DNA of 64,000 nt from Clostridium acidisoli DSM 12555 (GCF_900176305.1 NZ_FWXH01000002.1:620001-684000), one strand, 5' to 3'. Counted from the first letter of the stretch, positions 1 through 8,266 are shown. A program made the numbers and translations. Notes: generated by a model not told the origin, from the sequence alone.

Positions 1-753
1 AAATTTTTTTGCAATTTCTATAATTTCATCTGAAGTTACAGGTTCTTCATTAGCTAAAATATATCTTGTTCCCTTTTTACCCTTTTCTGCTGCTACAATC
101 ATTGCCTTTGCAACGTCAGTTACATCTATTGGTGTCATTTCAGTTATATAATTTATTTTCATCTTTCCTAAAAGAATACTATCAAAGCCCATCATTGTAG
201 GAGTTTTCTTTAAAAATTCTCCACCAAGCATTGCTCCAGGAAGAACGCTAACCATATCCAAATCATATTTTTTAGCTAAATCCCAAGCTTTCTTCTCTGA
301 TTCTTTCTTTGAAACAAAGTATGCATTTCCATGACTATTTTTAAGCCATGTAGTTTCATCAATTTTGCCTTTTGAGTTAACTTCGTCTAAGGACAATGCT
401 GCTACAGAGCTTACATATACTATTTTTCTCACATTTGCTTCTCTCGCTGCTTCTATTATGTTTTCAGTCCCATCAATATTAGGGATAATTATCTCCTTTT
501 CTGGATCCTCAGCCCAATGTTTAAATACAGCAGCTACCTGATATAATGTATCTACTCCTTCTAATGCCTTGCGAAGTGAATCTTTGTCCATTAAGTCAGC
601 ATAAACTACTTCACACTGAAGACCTTCAAATGGTTCTTTGTCCTTTAAATTACGTACACCCGCTCTAACATTTTCTCCCTTCTTTAATAGTTCCCTTACC
701 AAATTGTTGCCTAAATGTCCATTTGCACCTGTTACTAAAGAAATTTTTTTCAT
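1..753 (-). CDS. NAD(P)-dependent epimerase/dehydratase (partial)
   Basis: Extended short-chain dehydrogenase resembling dihydroflavonol-4-reductase-type epimerases. The protein begins MKKISLVTGANGHLGNN, a Rossmann GxxGxxG signature, and has a catalytic YxxxK (YFVSKKESEKKAW) near residue 150 preceded by VYVSSVAAL. The ATG at 751-753 follows a GGGAGG-type ribosome site. The C-terminus runs off the left edge of the window, so only about 250 residues are visible. Such enzymes reduce or epimerise nucleotide-sugar or carbonyl substrates with NAD(P)H; the substrate cannot be told here. It reads towards the window edge and is separated by a terminator from the Crp-like gene upstream. Confidence 0.85.
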   Translation of the reverse strand, partial: MKKISLVTGANGHLGNNLVRELLKKGENVRAGVRNLKDKEPFEGLQCEVVYADLMDKDSLRKALEGVDTLYQVAAVFKHWAEDPEKEIIIPNIDGTENIIEAAREANVRKIVYVSSVAALSLDEVNSKGKIDETTWLKNSHGNAYFVSKKESEKKAWDLAKKYDLDMVSVLPGAMLGGEFLKKTPTMMGFDSILLGKMKINYITEMTPIDVTDVAKAMIVAAEKGKKGTRYILANEEPVTSDEIIEIAKKF

Positions 754-843
754 ACTTGTAATCCTCCCATTTATAATTGAATTTATAAGTCATATTAGCA
801 TTAAACATTTTACTTGTAATTGACCTATGTCAACTACAACAAA

Positions 844-873
844 AAAACATCAAATATTTTTATTTGATGTTTT
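844..873 (-). terminator. Rho-independent terminator after the Crp-like gene
   Basis: Perfect 13-bp inverted repeat (AAAACATCAAATA / TATTTGATGTTTT) with a 4-base loop. Read on the minus strand it is followed by a T run, and it starts 11 bases past the stop of the Crp/Fnr-family gene. Confidence 0.75.
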
Positions 874-883
874 CTATGTAAAT

Positions 884-1465
884 CTATTCTGTTTTCAAAT
901 TTCTTTTAATTCTGGACAGTGAACTTGCTCTAACACCAATATAGGAAGCAATATGAGCTTGGCTTATTCTATCCTCTATAATGCTATACGCACTTTTAAA
1001 CTCTATATACCTATCCAATGCACTTTTCGTAAGCAAGGCTCTTGTATGTCTTTCTGCATCAGTAAGAGCTTTCTGACTATACTTATTGATTATATCTGTC
1101 ATTTCATTGCCTTTCTTAACTCCTTCAGCTATTGAGCTATACGGTATGATTACACAAATACTATCTTCAAGGCTCTCTACACTGAAACTAGCTTCTCCAG
1201 GTTTTCTGAGACCTTCACTACAAGCAAATTCTCTTTCTCTTGCAAAGCATTTTGTAACATCATTTCCTAAACTATCTATATAATATCCTCTCATGATTCC
1301 TTCATGAACATAGTAGAGTGAAGATGGTATTTCACCTTGGTTAAGAACATTTGTACCTTTTAAAACTCTCTTTACAGTAGCTGTTGAATTAAATATGTGT
1401 TTCAAATCTTCTCCAAGGGATAAATTCAATCCTACTTCAAGATAATCGCTTGGCTTATCAAACAT
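884..1465 (-). CDS. Crp/Fnr-family transcriptional regulator
   Basis: 193 residues. Residues about 25-120 form a cyclic-nucleotide-binding-like beta-roll (FNSTATVKRVLKGTNVLNQGE, then YYVHEGIMRGYYIDSLG). The last 45 residues form a short helix-turn-helix (EDRISQAHIASYIGVRASSLSRIKR). The HTH ends almost at the C-terminus, as in small Crp-like regulators of the YeiL/cAMP-independent type. No FNR cysteine cluster is visible, so oxygen sensing is not supported. It may regulate the adjacent epimerase, since both lie on the minus strand, but a terminator separates them. Confidence 0.85.
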   Translation of the reverse strand: MFDKPSDYLEVGLNLSLGEDLKHIFNSTATVKRVLKGTNVLNQGEIPSSLYYVHEGIMRGYYIDSLGNDVTKCFAREREFACSEGLRKPGEASFSVESLEDSICVIIPYSSIAEGVKKGNEMTDIINKYSQKALTDAERHTRALLTKSALDRYIEFKSAYSIIEDRISQAHIASYIGVRASSLSRIKRNLKTE

Positions 1466-1697
1466 AATTCTTCACCTCTCGGTATATAATTATTATAAAT
1501 TATATCTTATATTAGTGTAATACGTCAAAATATAGCTTTATCAAATTGAACTCCTTGTAACAATGATATTTTAAATTTTCTAACTCTGCGAAGAACCCCT
1601 TTTCTCTTGACATATTATATATAAAAATGTATAATTCAAGAAATAACTAGATATACTTTATGTATAGTAAATCGAGTAAAAAAATAGGAGGTTTATT

Positions 1698-2108
1698 ATG
1701 TCTAAGATTGCAGCAATACTTTGCTCATTATCCTTTTTTTTAAACTCAATTCTTCAGTTTCTTTTAATGGCTGGATTTCCTTTAGGGCGTTTCTCATTTG
1801 GTGGAAAATACACTATTTTCCCACCTGAACTTAGAATTGTAAGTGGTTTCCTTTGCATACTATGGTTTTATTACAGCATAACCTATCTAATTTATGGAAA
1901 TTTAATTCAAGTAAAAACGAATAAGCTTTTTTTAAATTTCAAACTGATTATCATGACACTTTTTCTATTTTTAGCTACGATTTTTAATTTTTTTATAAGT
2001 ACAAGCTTTTTTGAAAAATATTACACAGGCGGATTGTCTGCTTTAACTTTCATGCTAAGTGCCTTTCTACTTCTTTATAATCGCAAAACACCGCAAAATT
2101 CGTTTTAG
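1698..2108 (+). CDS. Small four-helix membrane protein of unknown function
   Basis: 136 residues with about four hydrophobic segments (residues about 5-25, 48-68, 82-102 and 113-130). An AGGAGG ribosome site lies 6-7 bases before the ATG. I do not recognise a family; there is no catalytic motif, and the loops are short with a basic C-terminus (YNRKTPQNSF). A copy of the D-type intergenic repeat begins inside its last codons. The gene stands alone, facing the convergent flavin reductase. Confidence 0.6.
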   Translation: MSKIAAILCSLSFFLNSILQFLLMAGFPLGRFSFGGKYTIFPPELRIVSGFLCILWFYYSITYLIYGNLIQVKTNKLFLNFKLIIMTLFLFLATIFNFFISTSFFEKYYTGGLSALTFMLSAFLLLYNRKTPQNSF

Positions 2109-2153
2109 AATAATACGGTATTTTAATTAATTGTTCGGTTTTTAAATTTGTGA
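2086..2153 (+). repeat. D-type intergenic repeat, copy A
   Basis: Begins AAACACCGCAAAATTC and continues GAATAATACGGTATTT then ATTGTTCGGTTTTTA. It is the most diverged of three copies (see 4591-4674 and 6170-6261). It overlaps the 3' end of the small membrane protein gene. Confidence 0.6.
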
Positions 2154-2177
2154 TATTAAATTTTAATATTTTATTTT

Positions 2178-2285
2178 TCGGATAGTAGTTGTCCGCCTAC
2201 GCCAATATTGTCTTTTTCATTTTCTTTCAGTAAAACTACAAATGCTTGTTCCGGTGTATTCATAATTTTAGCAGCTGCTGATTAT
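2178..2285 (-). pseudogene. Short coding remnant
   Basis: After the stop of the flavin reductase, the minus strand has a 30-34 codon open stretch. It contains MNTPEQAFVVLLKENEKDN followed by a glycine-rich IGVGGQLLSEK and a stop. The composition looks like real protein, but there is no clear ribosome site and it is too short for a domain. I read it as the tail of a lost gene, family not recognised. Confidence 0.3.
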
Positions 2286-2299
2286 AACAATATCTTTAT

Positions 2300-2857
2300 T
2301 TATAAATCATTATACTTTCTTCCAACATTCCAACATTTTGCAATCACATCACCTGTTCTTAAATATGTCCCTGTTAGCTTTTCAAATAACACTGGTCTTA
2401 GCTTTTGATAATCAACCTTTCCACTTTTATCTATAGCATGTTCTTCTACATGAGTATGAACAACTTTTAAAATAAAATTATCATAATCTTTTGTATCATA
2501 AATATCTACTAATTCACACTCCATTGCAAGTGGTGATTTATCGATTATTGGAACATTTAATTCCCCCATGTGGTATTCAAATACTTGAGATTTATCAACT
2601 GTTTTACCTGTTACAAGTCCTACATAGTCTGCTTCTACCACCATATCTTCACTTACCAAATTAACAGATACTGTTTTATTTTCTTTTATCCCTAGATTTG
2701 TATAACGTCCTTTTCTTATGCTAAGCATTATGGAATCTAATCCTATGATTCCTATATGCGCAACATTACACCAATTAACTTTATTCTCCACGACTGTTCC
2801 TACCAGAGTTGAAGGTGTTGGATAAAGACCTACCACTGCTCCAATATTTTTCTTCAT
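2300..2857 (-). CDS. Flavin reductase-like (FMN-binding split barrel) protein
   Basis: 185 residues typical of the FMN-binding split-barrel flavoreductase group: KKNIGAVVGLYPTPSTLVGT at the N-terminus, then NWCNVAHIGIIG, and ENKTVSVNLVSEDMVVEADYVG in the middle. Members bind FMN and reduce flavins or oxygen, or carry electrons from NAD(P)H. It is transcribed divergently from an HxlR regulator, a common arrangement for redox-stress or aldehyde responses. The minus-strand promoter in the intergenic region has a -35 TTGATT (2941-2946) and a -10 TATAAT (2919-2924) spaced 16 bp apart. Confidence 0.85.
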   Translation of the reverse strand: MKKNIGAVVGLYPTPSTLVGTVVENKVNWCNVAHIGIIGLDSIMLSIRKGRYTNLGIKENKTVSVNLVSEDMVVEADYVGLVTGKTVDKSQVFEYHMGELNVPIIDKSPLAMECELVDIYDTKDYDNFILKVVHTHVEEHAIDKSGKVDYQKLRPVLFEKLTGTYLRTGDVIAKCWNVGRKYNDL

Positions 2858-2890
2858 TATTTTATTCCTCCTGGTGTAATCATGATTACT

Positions 2891-2947
2891 CTTGATTAAT
2901 GAATTAATTCATGTTATCATTATAACAATAATTTTCTTTTAATCAAG
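2891..2947. promoter_or_regulatory. Divergent promoter with palindromic operator
   Basis: A perfect 14-bp palindrome ATGAATTAATTCAT (2899-2912) lies just downstream of a minus-strand promoter (TTGATT at 2941-2946, TATAAT at 2919-2924). A larger inverted repeat CTTGATTAA / TTAATCAAG (2891-2899 and 2939-2947) encloses it. These are probable HxlR binding sites controlling the flavin reductase and possibly the regulator itself. Confidence 0.55.
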
Positions 2948-2996
2948 AATGCACTTTTTTGTAATATACTACCCAAAAAGAAAGTGGGTGTAAATA

Positions 2997-3323
2997 ATGA
3001 ATAATTCAAAAACATTTAACTGTCCGATTGAAGCTCCCATAAGTTTAATTGGCGGGAAATACAAAGCAATCATTTTGTTTCATTTGATAAACAAAACTTT
3101 GCGCTTTAATGAATTACAGAAGTTTATTCCTCAGGCTACCCCCAAAATGCTAACGCAGCAATTACGCGAACTAGAAGGTGATGAACTAATTGTCAGAACT
3201 GTTTATCCAGTAGTTCCCCCTAAAACCGAGTATTGCCTCTCAGAATTTGGAGAAAGTATGATCCCTATACTAAATTTAATGTGTGCTTGGGGTACTAATT
3301 ATTTAAATAAATCTGATACTTAG
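2997..3323 (+). CDS. HxlR-family winged-helix regulator
   Basis: 108 residues, full length for the family. It has the hallmark N-terminal Cys and core (NCPIEAPISLIGGKYKAII), the recognition-helix region (IPQATPKMLTQQLRELEGDE) and the wing (VVPPKTEYCLSEFGESMIPI). HxlR proteins are dimeric DNA-binding sensors of aldehydes, quinones or disulfide stress, using the conserved Cys, here near residue 9. The divergent flavin reductase is the likely target. The start follows GTGGGTG with moderate spacing. Confidence 0.9.
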   Translation: MNNSKTFNCPIEAPISLIGGKYKAIILFHLINKTLRFNELQKFIPQATPKMLTQQLRELEGDELIVRTVYPVVPPKTEYCLSEFGESMIPILNLMCAWGTNYLNKSDT

Positions 3324-3395
3324 AATTACTTGCTCTAGCATATAACTTAATTCCATAAAATCTAATGATATATGATGATTTTGGCACTATATGAG
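3323..3395. repeat. U-type intergenic repeat, degraded partial copy
   Basis: Contains AATTACTTG, CATAAAAT and TATATGATG followed by TTTTGGCACTATATGAG, aligning with the middle of the 115-bp copies at 6016-6130 and 7171-7285. It lies just after the HxlR stop codon. Confidence 0.4.
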
Positions 3396-3480
3396 TCCTC
3401 CAGTTTAAGTCTATACATGCACTATTACAGGCAAGCTTATGAAGTATTTTAAAAACAATAAGAGGTACTTTAGTCAATTG

Positions 3481-4350
3481 TTATATTCCAATCTCTATTT
3501 CAGACAAATTTAATGCTTTTCCACCAACCTTAACTTCAATAACTTCTTTTCCTTCAGTTATCAAGGAAACAATTATCTCTGAAGGCTTTTCCATTGAATA
3601 ACCTTGCTCCATAACTATATGATTAGTATGATCAGATTTAATTTTACCATATTTAAATAGATAACATGCAAGGGCACCATTGGATGTACCAGTTGCAGAT
3701 TCTTCAGGAATTCCATAGAGAGGTGCCAAATTCCTACAGTAGGCATTTGAGCCGTTAAGTGATTCAAGGGTGAAAATATGATAACCAATTGCATTATATT
3801 TACTGCTAATTTTTGATACCTTTTCAAAATTTGGTTTTATAGTATTTACCATATCTATATTTTTAACAGGTATAAGTATATCCCTAAGGCCTGTAGATAC
3901 GATTTGTATTGGTAGCTCCTCACTCATTTCAGCTGTAGTAATGTTCAGCGAATCTGCAATTTCTTGTTTACATATTGTTTGATAATAGCTTGGAGTATTT
4001 TGGTTCATCATAATTGATAAATCTTCCTGTAATTCCACACATAAAACTCCGGCCTTGGTTTCTTGAAAGTATTTACCTGGTTCAATGCGTCCTTGGCTTA
4101 AGAGTGTACTGAAGGTTGCTATCGTGGCATGACCACAAATATCAACTTCTTCATTAGGTGTAAAAAATCTCACCTTGAAGTCTGCTAAGTCTGATTTCAT
4201 GACAAAGGCAGTCTCACTAAAACCAATTATACCTGCAACCTTTTTCATGTCATCTTCGGATAGATCATCTGCATTAATCACAACTCCAGCAGGGTTTCCT
4301 CCCTCTATGCATTTCGCAAATGAATTTAATGTATAAGCTCTTACCTTCAT
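3481..4350 (-). CDS. PhzF-family isomerase
   Basis: 289 residues, the usual PhzF length. Family hallmarks are present: the N-terminal FxxGNPAGVV-type motif (KCIEGGNPAGVVINADD), the conserved glutamate in GFSETAFV (about residue 46), the motif DICGHATIATF, and EESATGTSNGALACY in the second half. PhzF proteins are diaminopimelate-epimerase-fold isomerases; most chromosomal members have unknown substrates. It stands alone on the minus strand, and its 5' region carries a TAATTATATCAT stretch shared with the U-type repeats. Confidence 0.9.
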   Translation of the reverse strand: MKVRAYTLNSFAKCIEGGNPAGVVINADDLSEDDMKKVAGIIGFSETAFVMKSDLADFKVRFFTPNEEVDICGHATIATFSTLLSQGRIEPGKYFQETKAGVLCVELQEDLSIMMNQNTPSYYQTICKQEIADSLNITTAEMSEELPIQIVSTGLRDILIPVKNIDMVNTIKPNFEKVSKISSKYNAIGYHIFTLESLNGSNAYCRNLAPLYGIPEESATGTSNGALACYLFKYGKIKSDHTNHIVMEQGYSMEKPSEIIVSLITEGKEVIEVKVGGKALNLSEIEIGI

Positions 4351-4590
4351 AAAACATTTCTCCTTAAAATTTCTGTATGGATTTTTTATTTGTACTAAAT
4401 TACTAATGCATCACATTTAGTTACTATTTTAAATTAATTAATAGTAATTATATCATATCTGAACATTGAGCAAAGTAAATATTGCCTCCTTTCTGGACTG
4501 GTTCTTAGAATCATAAATAAGCTTTGGTTCTGCTACAATTCTATCCAATTTATTATTTCCATGTCCTATTTTATTTTTAATATAAAGTAA

Positions 4591-4674
4591 AATTCATTTT
4601 TGAATAATACGATACTTTAAATAATTGGTCAGTTCTTATAGTTGTAACGCTTTATAAGAAAATTACGAATTACT
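4591..4674 (+). repeat. D-type intergenic repeat, copy B
   Basis: GAATAATACGATACTTTAAA, then a variant of TTATAGTTATGACG, then TTTATAAGAAAATTACGAA. It closely matches copy C at 6170-6261, with transitions in the palindrome arm. It sits between PhzF and the 3' end of the methyltransferase gene. Confidence 0.65.
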
Positions 4675-4716
4675 TAAGTTCATCTTATGCCTATAGTTTC
4701 ACCGAAACATTAAAAC

Positions 4717-5460
4717 TTATTTTTCAAGTTCCATAAACAAAAACATAGGGACTTTTGATAACCAACTAATTCTTGGAGACAAATTTATTTGTTTTTCAGA
4801 TGGCAAAGGTTCATTCATATCAGTCAATTTAAAACCAATCTTATTAAATGCTTTAATATAATCTGATAGTGTTCTATGCCTATATATAATTGCTGCATTT
4901 ATTCCTTTAATTTCTCCAACCCATTCGGTTGGATTAAAATAATCATCAACTATTACTTTTATAGTTTCATCCTCAATTGTCCATTTACTTTCTTTTGGCT
5001 TAAAACAAGGATGAAGTATGGAAATAAACACCTTCCCTTTTGGTTTTATTACTCTATATATTTCTTTAAGTGTCCCTTCAATGTCCTCAATATCCATTAA
5101 CATCATGGAGCAAAGTACAATATCAAAAATATTATCTTGAATATCATATAAATCATTACTATTACGTACAAAATGTTCAATTTTCAAGCCTTCCTCTTTA
5201 GCCTTTTTTATCGCATAATTTATTGGATCAATAGCACAATCAATTGATGTAACGTTTGCTCCATTGTGTGCTAAGGCTCTTGAATATCCTCCCTCACCAC
5301 ATCCTAAATCTAATATTACTTTGTCAGAAACATCACCAAGTTGTTGTAATGTATATGGCATAATAAAATACATTCTGAAATCATTTGTTTCTACGATTTC
5401 ACACAATTCCTTTCCAGCCTTATTCCAGCAAATGGTTGAACTATCCTGTATCATAGACAT
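4717..5460 (-). CDS. Class I SAM-dependent methyltransferase
   Basis: 247 residues from the chosen ATG at 5458-5460, which follows GAAAGG at good spacing; an upstream ATG at 5499 would add 13 residues with no better ribosome site. Motif I VILDLGCGEGGYSRALA is followed by an acidic strand end (VTSIDCA), motif IV-like NIFDIVLCSMMLMDI, and a post-motif KPKGKVFISILHPCFKP. The C-terminal half resembles small-molecule or ubiquinone/menaquinone-type methyltransferases. Substrate unknown. It lies 51 bases downstream of the cupin gene, so the two may be cotranscribed. Confidence 0.85.
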   Translation of the reverse strand: MSMIQDSSTICWNKAGKELCEIVETNDFRMYFIMPYTLQQLGDVSDKVILDLGCGEGGYSRALAHNGANVTSIDCAIDPINYAIKKAKEEGLKIEHFVRNSNDLYDIQDNIFDIVLCSMMLMDIEDIEGTLKEIYRVIKPKGKVFISILHPCFKPKESKWTIEDETIKVIVDDYFNPTEWVGEIKGINAAIIYRHRTLSDYIKAFNKIGFKLTDMNEPLPSEKQINLSPRISWLSKVPMFLFMELEK

Positions 5461-5511
5461 ACCAACCTTTCTATAATTTATAGTTCGCAGTTGTAACATT
5501 TTATATTAATA

Positions 5512-5976
5512 TTATTCATTCGGTTCTGATGTCCAATCTTTAATACTATTATTAATATTAAAAATCAATTTCTTATCTTTTATATAAATTACATTTTCAT
5601 CAGGATAAGTAATAATATCATCTTTTTCACGAGTTCCTATATCAAGTATCTGCAATATTTCCGAACTATTATTTATAAACTGATGTGTTATATCTTTACC
5701 AGCAGGCTTCGAAATAACATCGCCTTTCCTTATTATTATTTTTTCTCCGTCTATTCTCAATAGCCCTTCCCCGCTTAATATTAGAAAGAATTCTTCTTGT
5801 ACTGAATGTGAATGATACTTTGTACTTTCAGCACCAGGTTTTACATAATCTATGTTCACGTAAATCTTTTCGCATCCAATAGCATCACCTATTAATATTG
5901 TTTTCAGTTTAGATTGAAAATCAGGGTCATACATATATTCCTTTGGAATATTATCAATGTTAGATATGTTATTCAT
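5512..5976 (-). CDS. Cupin-domain protein
   Basis: 154 residues with one cupin barrel. Motif 1 is YVKPGAESTKYHSHSVQEEF (metal ligands HSH..E) at about residues 46-65. Motif 2 is KGDVISKPAGKDITHQFIN, carrying the second His. Single-domain cupins are often isomerases, dioxygenases or sugar-binding enzymes; nothing here fixes the role. A U-type repeat begins 40 bases upstream of its start and may supply its promoter. It sits upstream of the methyltransferase in the same orientation. Confidence 0.85.
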   Translation of the reverse strand: MNNISNIDNIPKEYMYDPDFQSKLKTILIGDAIGCEKIYVNIDYVKPGAESTKYHSHSVQEEFFLILSGEGLLRIDGEKIIIRKGDVISKPAGKDITHQFINNSSEILQILDIGTREKDDIITYPDENVIYIKDKKLIFNINNSIKDWTSEPNE

Positions 5977-6015
5977 ACAGCTCTCCTTTCAATACACTAA
6001 GACGTAATAACTTAA

Positions 6016-6130
6016 GATTGTAACTCAACTAATTGTAATTATATCATTAATATCCAATTAACTCCATAAAATATAAGCGTATATGATGCTTTTGATACTA
6101 TATTTTCACCGTATTATTCAATTTTCAAGG
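6016..6130 (-). repeat. U-type intergenic repeat, copy 1
   Basis: 115 bp, very similar to 7171-7285. Shared blocks include GATTGTAACT, TTGTAATTATATCATTA, TATATGATGCTTTTGATAC and CACCGTATTATTCAATTTTC. On the minus strand a TATAAT lies in the shared part, 40-60 bases before the start of the cupin gene, so it may act as a mobile promoter. Its right end (CACCGTATTATTCAAT) is the reverse complement of the core of the D-type repeats. Confidence 0.75.
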
Positions 6131-6169
6131 TACAATTTTTATTCTTATTTTTTTTGAAATGCGACGTAA

Positions 6170-6261
6170 AAACACCGTAAAATTCTTGATTGAATAATAC
6201 GGTGTTTGATATAATTGTTCGGTTTTTATAGTTATGACGTTTTATAAGAAAATTATGAACT
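6170..6261 (+). repeat. D-type intergenic repeat, copy C
   Basis: Perfect 10-bp arms AAACACCGTA (6170-6179) and TACGGTGTTT (6198-6207) with an 18-base spacer, followed by ATTGTTCGGTTTTTATAG and TTTATAAGAAAATTATGAA. It abuts the stop of the CPBP protease gene. The hairpin could terminate transcription; the conserved tail beyond it is not explained by a simple terminator. Confidence 0.7.
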
Positions 6262-6265
6262 AATC

Positions 6266-7117
6266 TTATAAAAGATATTTGTTGGTATCTACTACCTTGT
6301 CCAATTTATTATTAATCATATCAATTACAATAAAAACTGTAATTATTAATTGAACTGTAATACAAACCAAAACAAATGAAAAACTAAGTGGCATTACTAA
6401 TCCATATATTAAACCGGCTGCTGTGTTTGAAGCTGTATGAAATAGAATAGGGAATATCAAACTACCTTTTGTTCTGTTAAACACCCATGTAATTTGTAAT
6501 GTTAAGTTTAGAGTTGATAATACAAATAATGGGAATGATGTGCCATTTTGTACTGTCCCTACTATAAAAAATAAAGGTAAATGCCAACAAGCCCATATAA
6601 TACCAATAACTAAACTAGCTATAAAAGGACTGAATTTTCCCTGAAGCCTTGGAAGCAAAAATCCTCTCCATCCAATTTCTTCTCCTAACGGTCCTCCAAA
6701 AATCAATATCCATATTGCAGAAACTAATATCCAATGAGGTGTCCCACCAAATCTAATCTTGGAACCATTATTCATCGTATTATAAATTAAAACAATACTA
6801 TAATATATTAATGGATAATAACCTAAAACAAATATATAAAAAACAATATTAAATCTCCATTTTGTTAGTCTAATAAATAATTGTTTTAAACCTTTCTTTT
6901 TATATATACATCCTGTAAGAACTATTGAAATAATACTAGGCATAATACTACCTAAAGAAACAAACACAACAATATGCTCTTTATATATTGATTTACTTAT
7001 AATTCCATCACAGGAACTATACAATATTCCCCATATAGCCCAACTACATATATACACCATAACTATAAATGATAATATCTCATGTTTTTTAATATAATTG
7101 GCAAATTTCCGATACAC
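6266..7117 (-). CDS. CPBP-family intramembrane metalloprotease
   Basis: 283 residues with about eight membrane segments. It carries the CAAX/bacteriocin-processing signature GEEIGWRGFLLPRLQ (EExxxR, about residues 145-160), then the second-motif His in GIIWACWHLPLFF, and FHTASNTAAGLI for the third. These membrane glutamic proteases process peptides or act in bacteriocin self-immunity. No bacteriocin precursor is seen nearby. It lies between U-type copy 2 (upstream) and D-type copy C (downstream), a single-gene unit bracketed by repeats. Confidence 0.9.
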   Translation of the reverse strand: MYRKFANYIKKHEILSFIVMVYICSWAIWGILYSSCDGIISKSIYKEHIVVFVSLGSIMPSIISIVLTGCIYKKKGLKQLFIRLTKWRFNIVFYIFVLGYYPLIYYSIVLIYNTMNNGSKIRFGGTPHWILVSAIWILIFGGPLGEEIGWRGFLLPRLQGKFSPFIASLVIGIIWACWHLPLFFIVGTVQNGTSFPLFVLSTLNLTLQITWVFNRTKGSLIFPILFHTASNTAAGLIYGLVMPLSFSFVLVCITVQLIITVFIVIDMINNKLDKVVDTNKYLL

Positions 7118-7170
7118 TTAAAAACAGCCCCTTTTTTGTTGCTTTATGTATATATTTTGTGTTAAATCAC

Positions 7171-7285
7171 GATTGTAACTTAATTACTTGTAATTATATC
7201 ATTATTATGAAATTAAATCCATAAAATCATCTACTATATGATGCTTTTGATACTATATTTTCACCGTATTATTCAATTTTCAAAG
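7171..7285 (-). repeat. U-type intergenic repeat, copy 2
   Basis: 115-bp partner of the copy at 6016-6130, with long identical blocks (TATATGATGCTTTTGATAC; CACCGTATTATTCAATTTTC). It begins about 54 bases upstream of the CPBP gene start, in the same position relative to its gene as copy 1 is to the cupin gene. Confidence 0.75.
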
Positions 7286-7532
7286 TTCATTGTTCGTATT
7301 ATCATTGCAATTTTTAAGACTTCATTTTCCACAGTGCACCTCCTAAGTTGGATTAAAAAAGGACTTAGAAATCAATCTAAATCCTTCTGTCTATATATTA
7401 TTTTTATACTTCCACAACTTTTGCAGTTCCTACTAATTTTAATAAAGTTTCACCTCATGAAACATAATACAAAACTTCCTTCTTTAGCATGTCTTATATT
7501 TATATTGTGTCACAATATAAGAAGATTGTGCA
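7286..7532. other. Intergenic stretch with a perfect palindrome
   Basis: No credible gene. It contains an imperfect hairpin near 7357-7384 (GGACTTAG / CTAAATCC) and a perfect 21-bp palindrome at 7500-7520 (arms TTATATTGTG and CACAATATAA around a central T), of operator type. The palindrome lies 13 bases beyond the stop of the truncated AraC gene, so what it controls is unclear. Confidence 0.5.
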
Positions 7533-8225
7533 TTAATTATTTAGACATTTATTACAATACTCTGAACTTGGTAGAAACTCTGAAAAGATTTTTCCCCATG
7601 TTTCCCCTATACAATCTCCGTTGTCGCCAATACATTTAAATACAGCCCATAAAGTAGGTTTTACTTCCCATACGGTATATCCATCCGGAATATTATCTCC
7701 ATTAAATTCCATACCAATACCATATTCAAAATGTGTACTTTCCTTTGAAATAGGTGCACAAGGTCCATAAATATCATATTTATTAGTGTTTTGTTTTAGC
7801 ACGTCAAGTATGCCATTAGCACCACATTTTTTCCAAAAATCTGAAATTCCCGCATTTCCATCTTCCGAAATTGATTCATTCCTAAACTTTGCAACCTTAG
7901 CAAGTAATTTAAATGTTTCTCTTTTTTCAATTCTGTAGTCCATAACAGTACCACCTTCCAACTTTATTTTAATAAGAAGGCGATTGAAGGATTTTAACTT
8001 AATACCTGCACGCCTTGCTACATTTGGCGTAATACAATGGAATCTGGTAAATGCTTTTGTAAAACTCTCAGGCGACTCATAACCATATTTTAAAGCAATA
8101 TCAATTACCTTTGCATCAGATATAGATAGTTCCTGTCCTGCTATGGATAATCTTCTGTTCCTAATATATTCATTAGCTGTAATACCAGTTACTAAACTAA
8201 AAGTTCTATGAAAATAACGAAGTCT
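7533..8225 (-). pseudogene. AraC-family regulator with GyrI-like domain, N-terminus lost
   Basis: One open frame encodes the C-terminal part of an AraC HTH (YFHRTFSLVTGITANEYIRN, then SPESFTKAFTRFHCITP) joined to a GyrI-like effector-binding domain of about 140 residues that starts near MDYRIEKRETFKLLAKVAKF and includes DIYGPCAP and PDGYTVWEVKPT. The frame is closed by a TAG at 8226-8228, and the first helix of the HTH (about 30 residues) is missing. An internal ATG at 7961 could still express the GyrI domain alone. A working regulator of this type binds small toxic or drug-like molecules. Confidence 0.75.
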
Positions 8226-8266
8226 CTAATAATATTTTTTAAGTAACTTAAGGAAACCTATAATAA

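Noticed and set aside
3295-3477. 60-codon minus-strand frame after the HxlR gene
   Set aside because: It overlaps a degraded U-type repeat, lacks a ribosome site and has unbiased composition.
2086-6261. Interpretation of the D-type repeats as true integron attC sites
   Set aside because: No integron integrase is in the window, the canonical GTTRRRY core is not evident, and gene orientations relative to the repeats are mixed. Kept as an open possibility only.
7238-7639. 133-codon plus-strand frame
   Set aside because: It starts inside a U-type repeat and overlaps the truncated AraC/GyrI gene antisense; the sequence is low-complexity hydrophobic with no family features.
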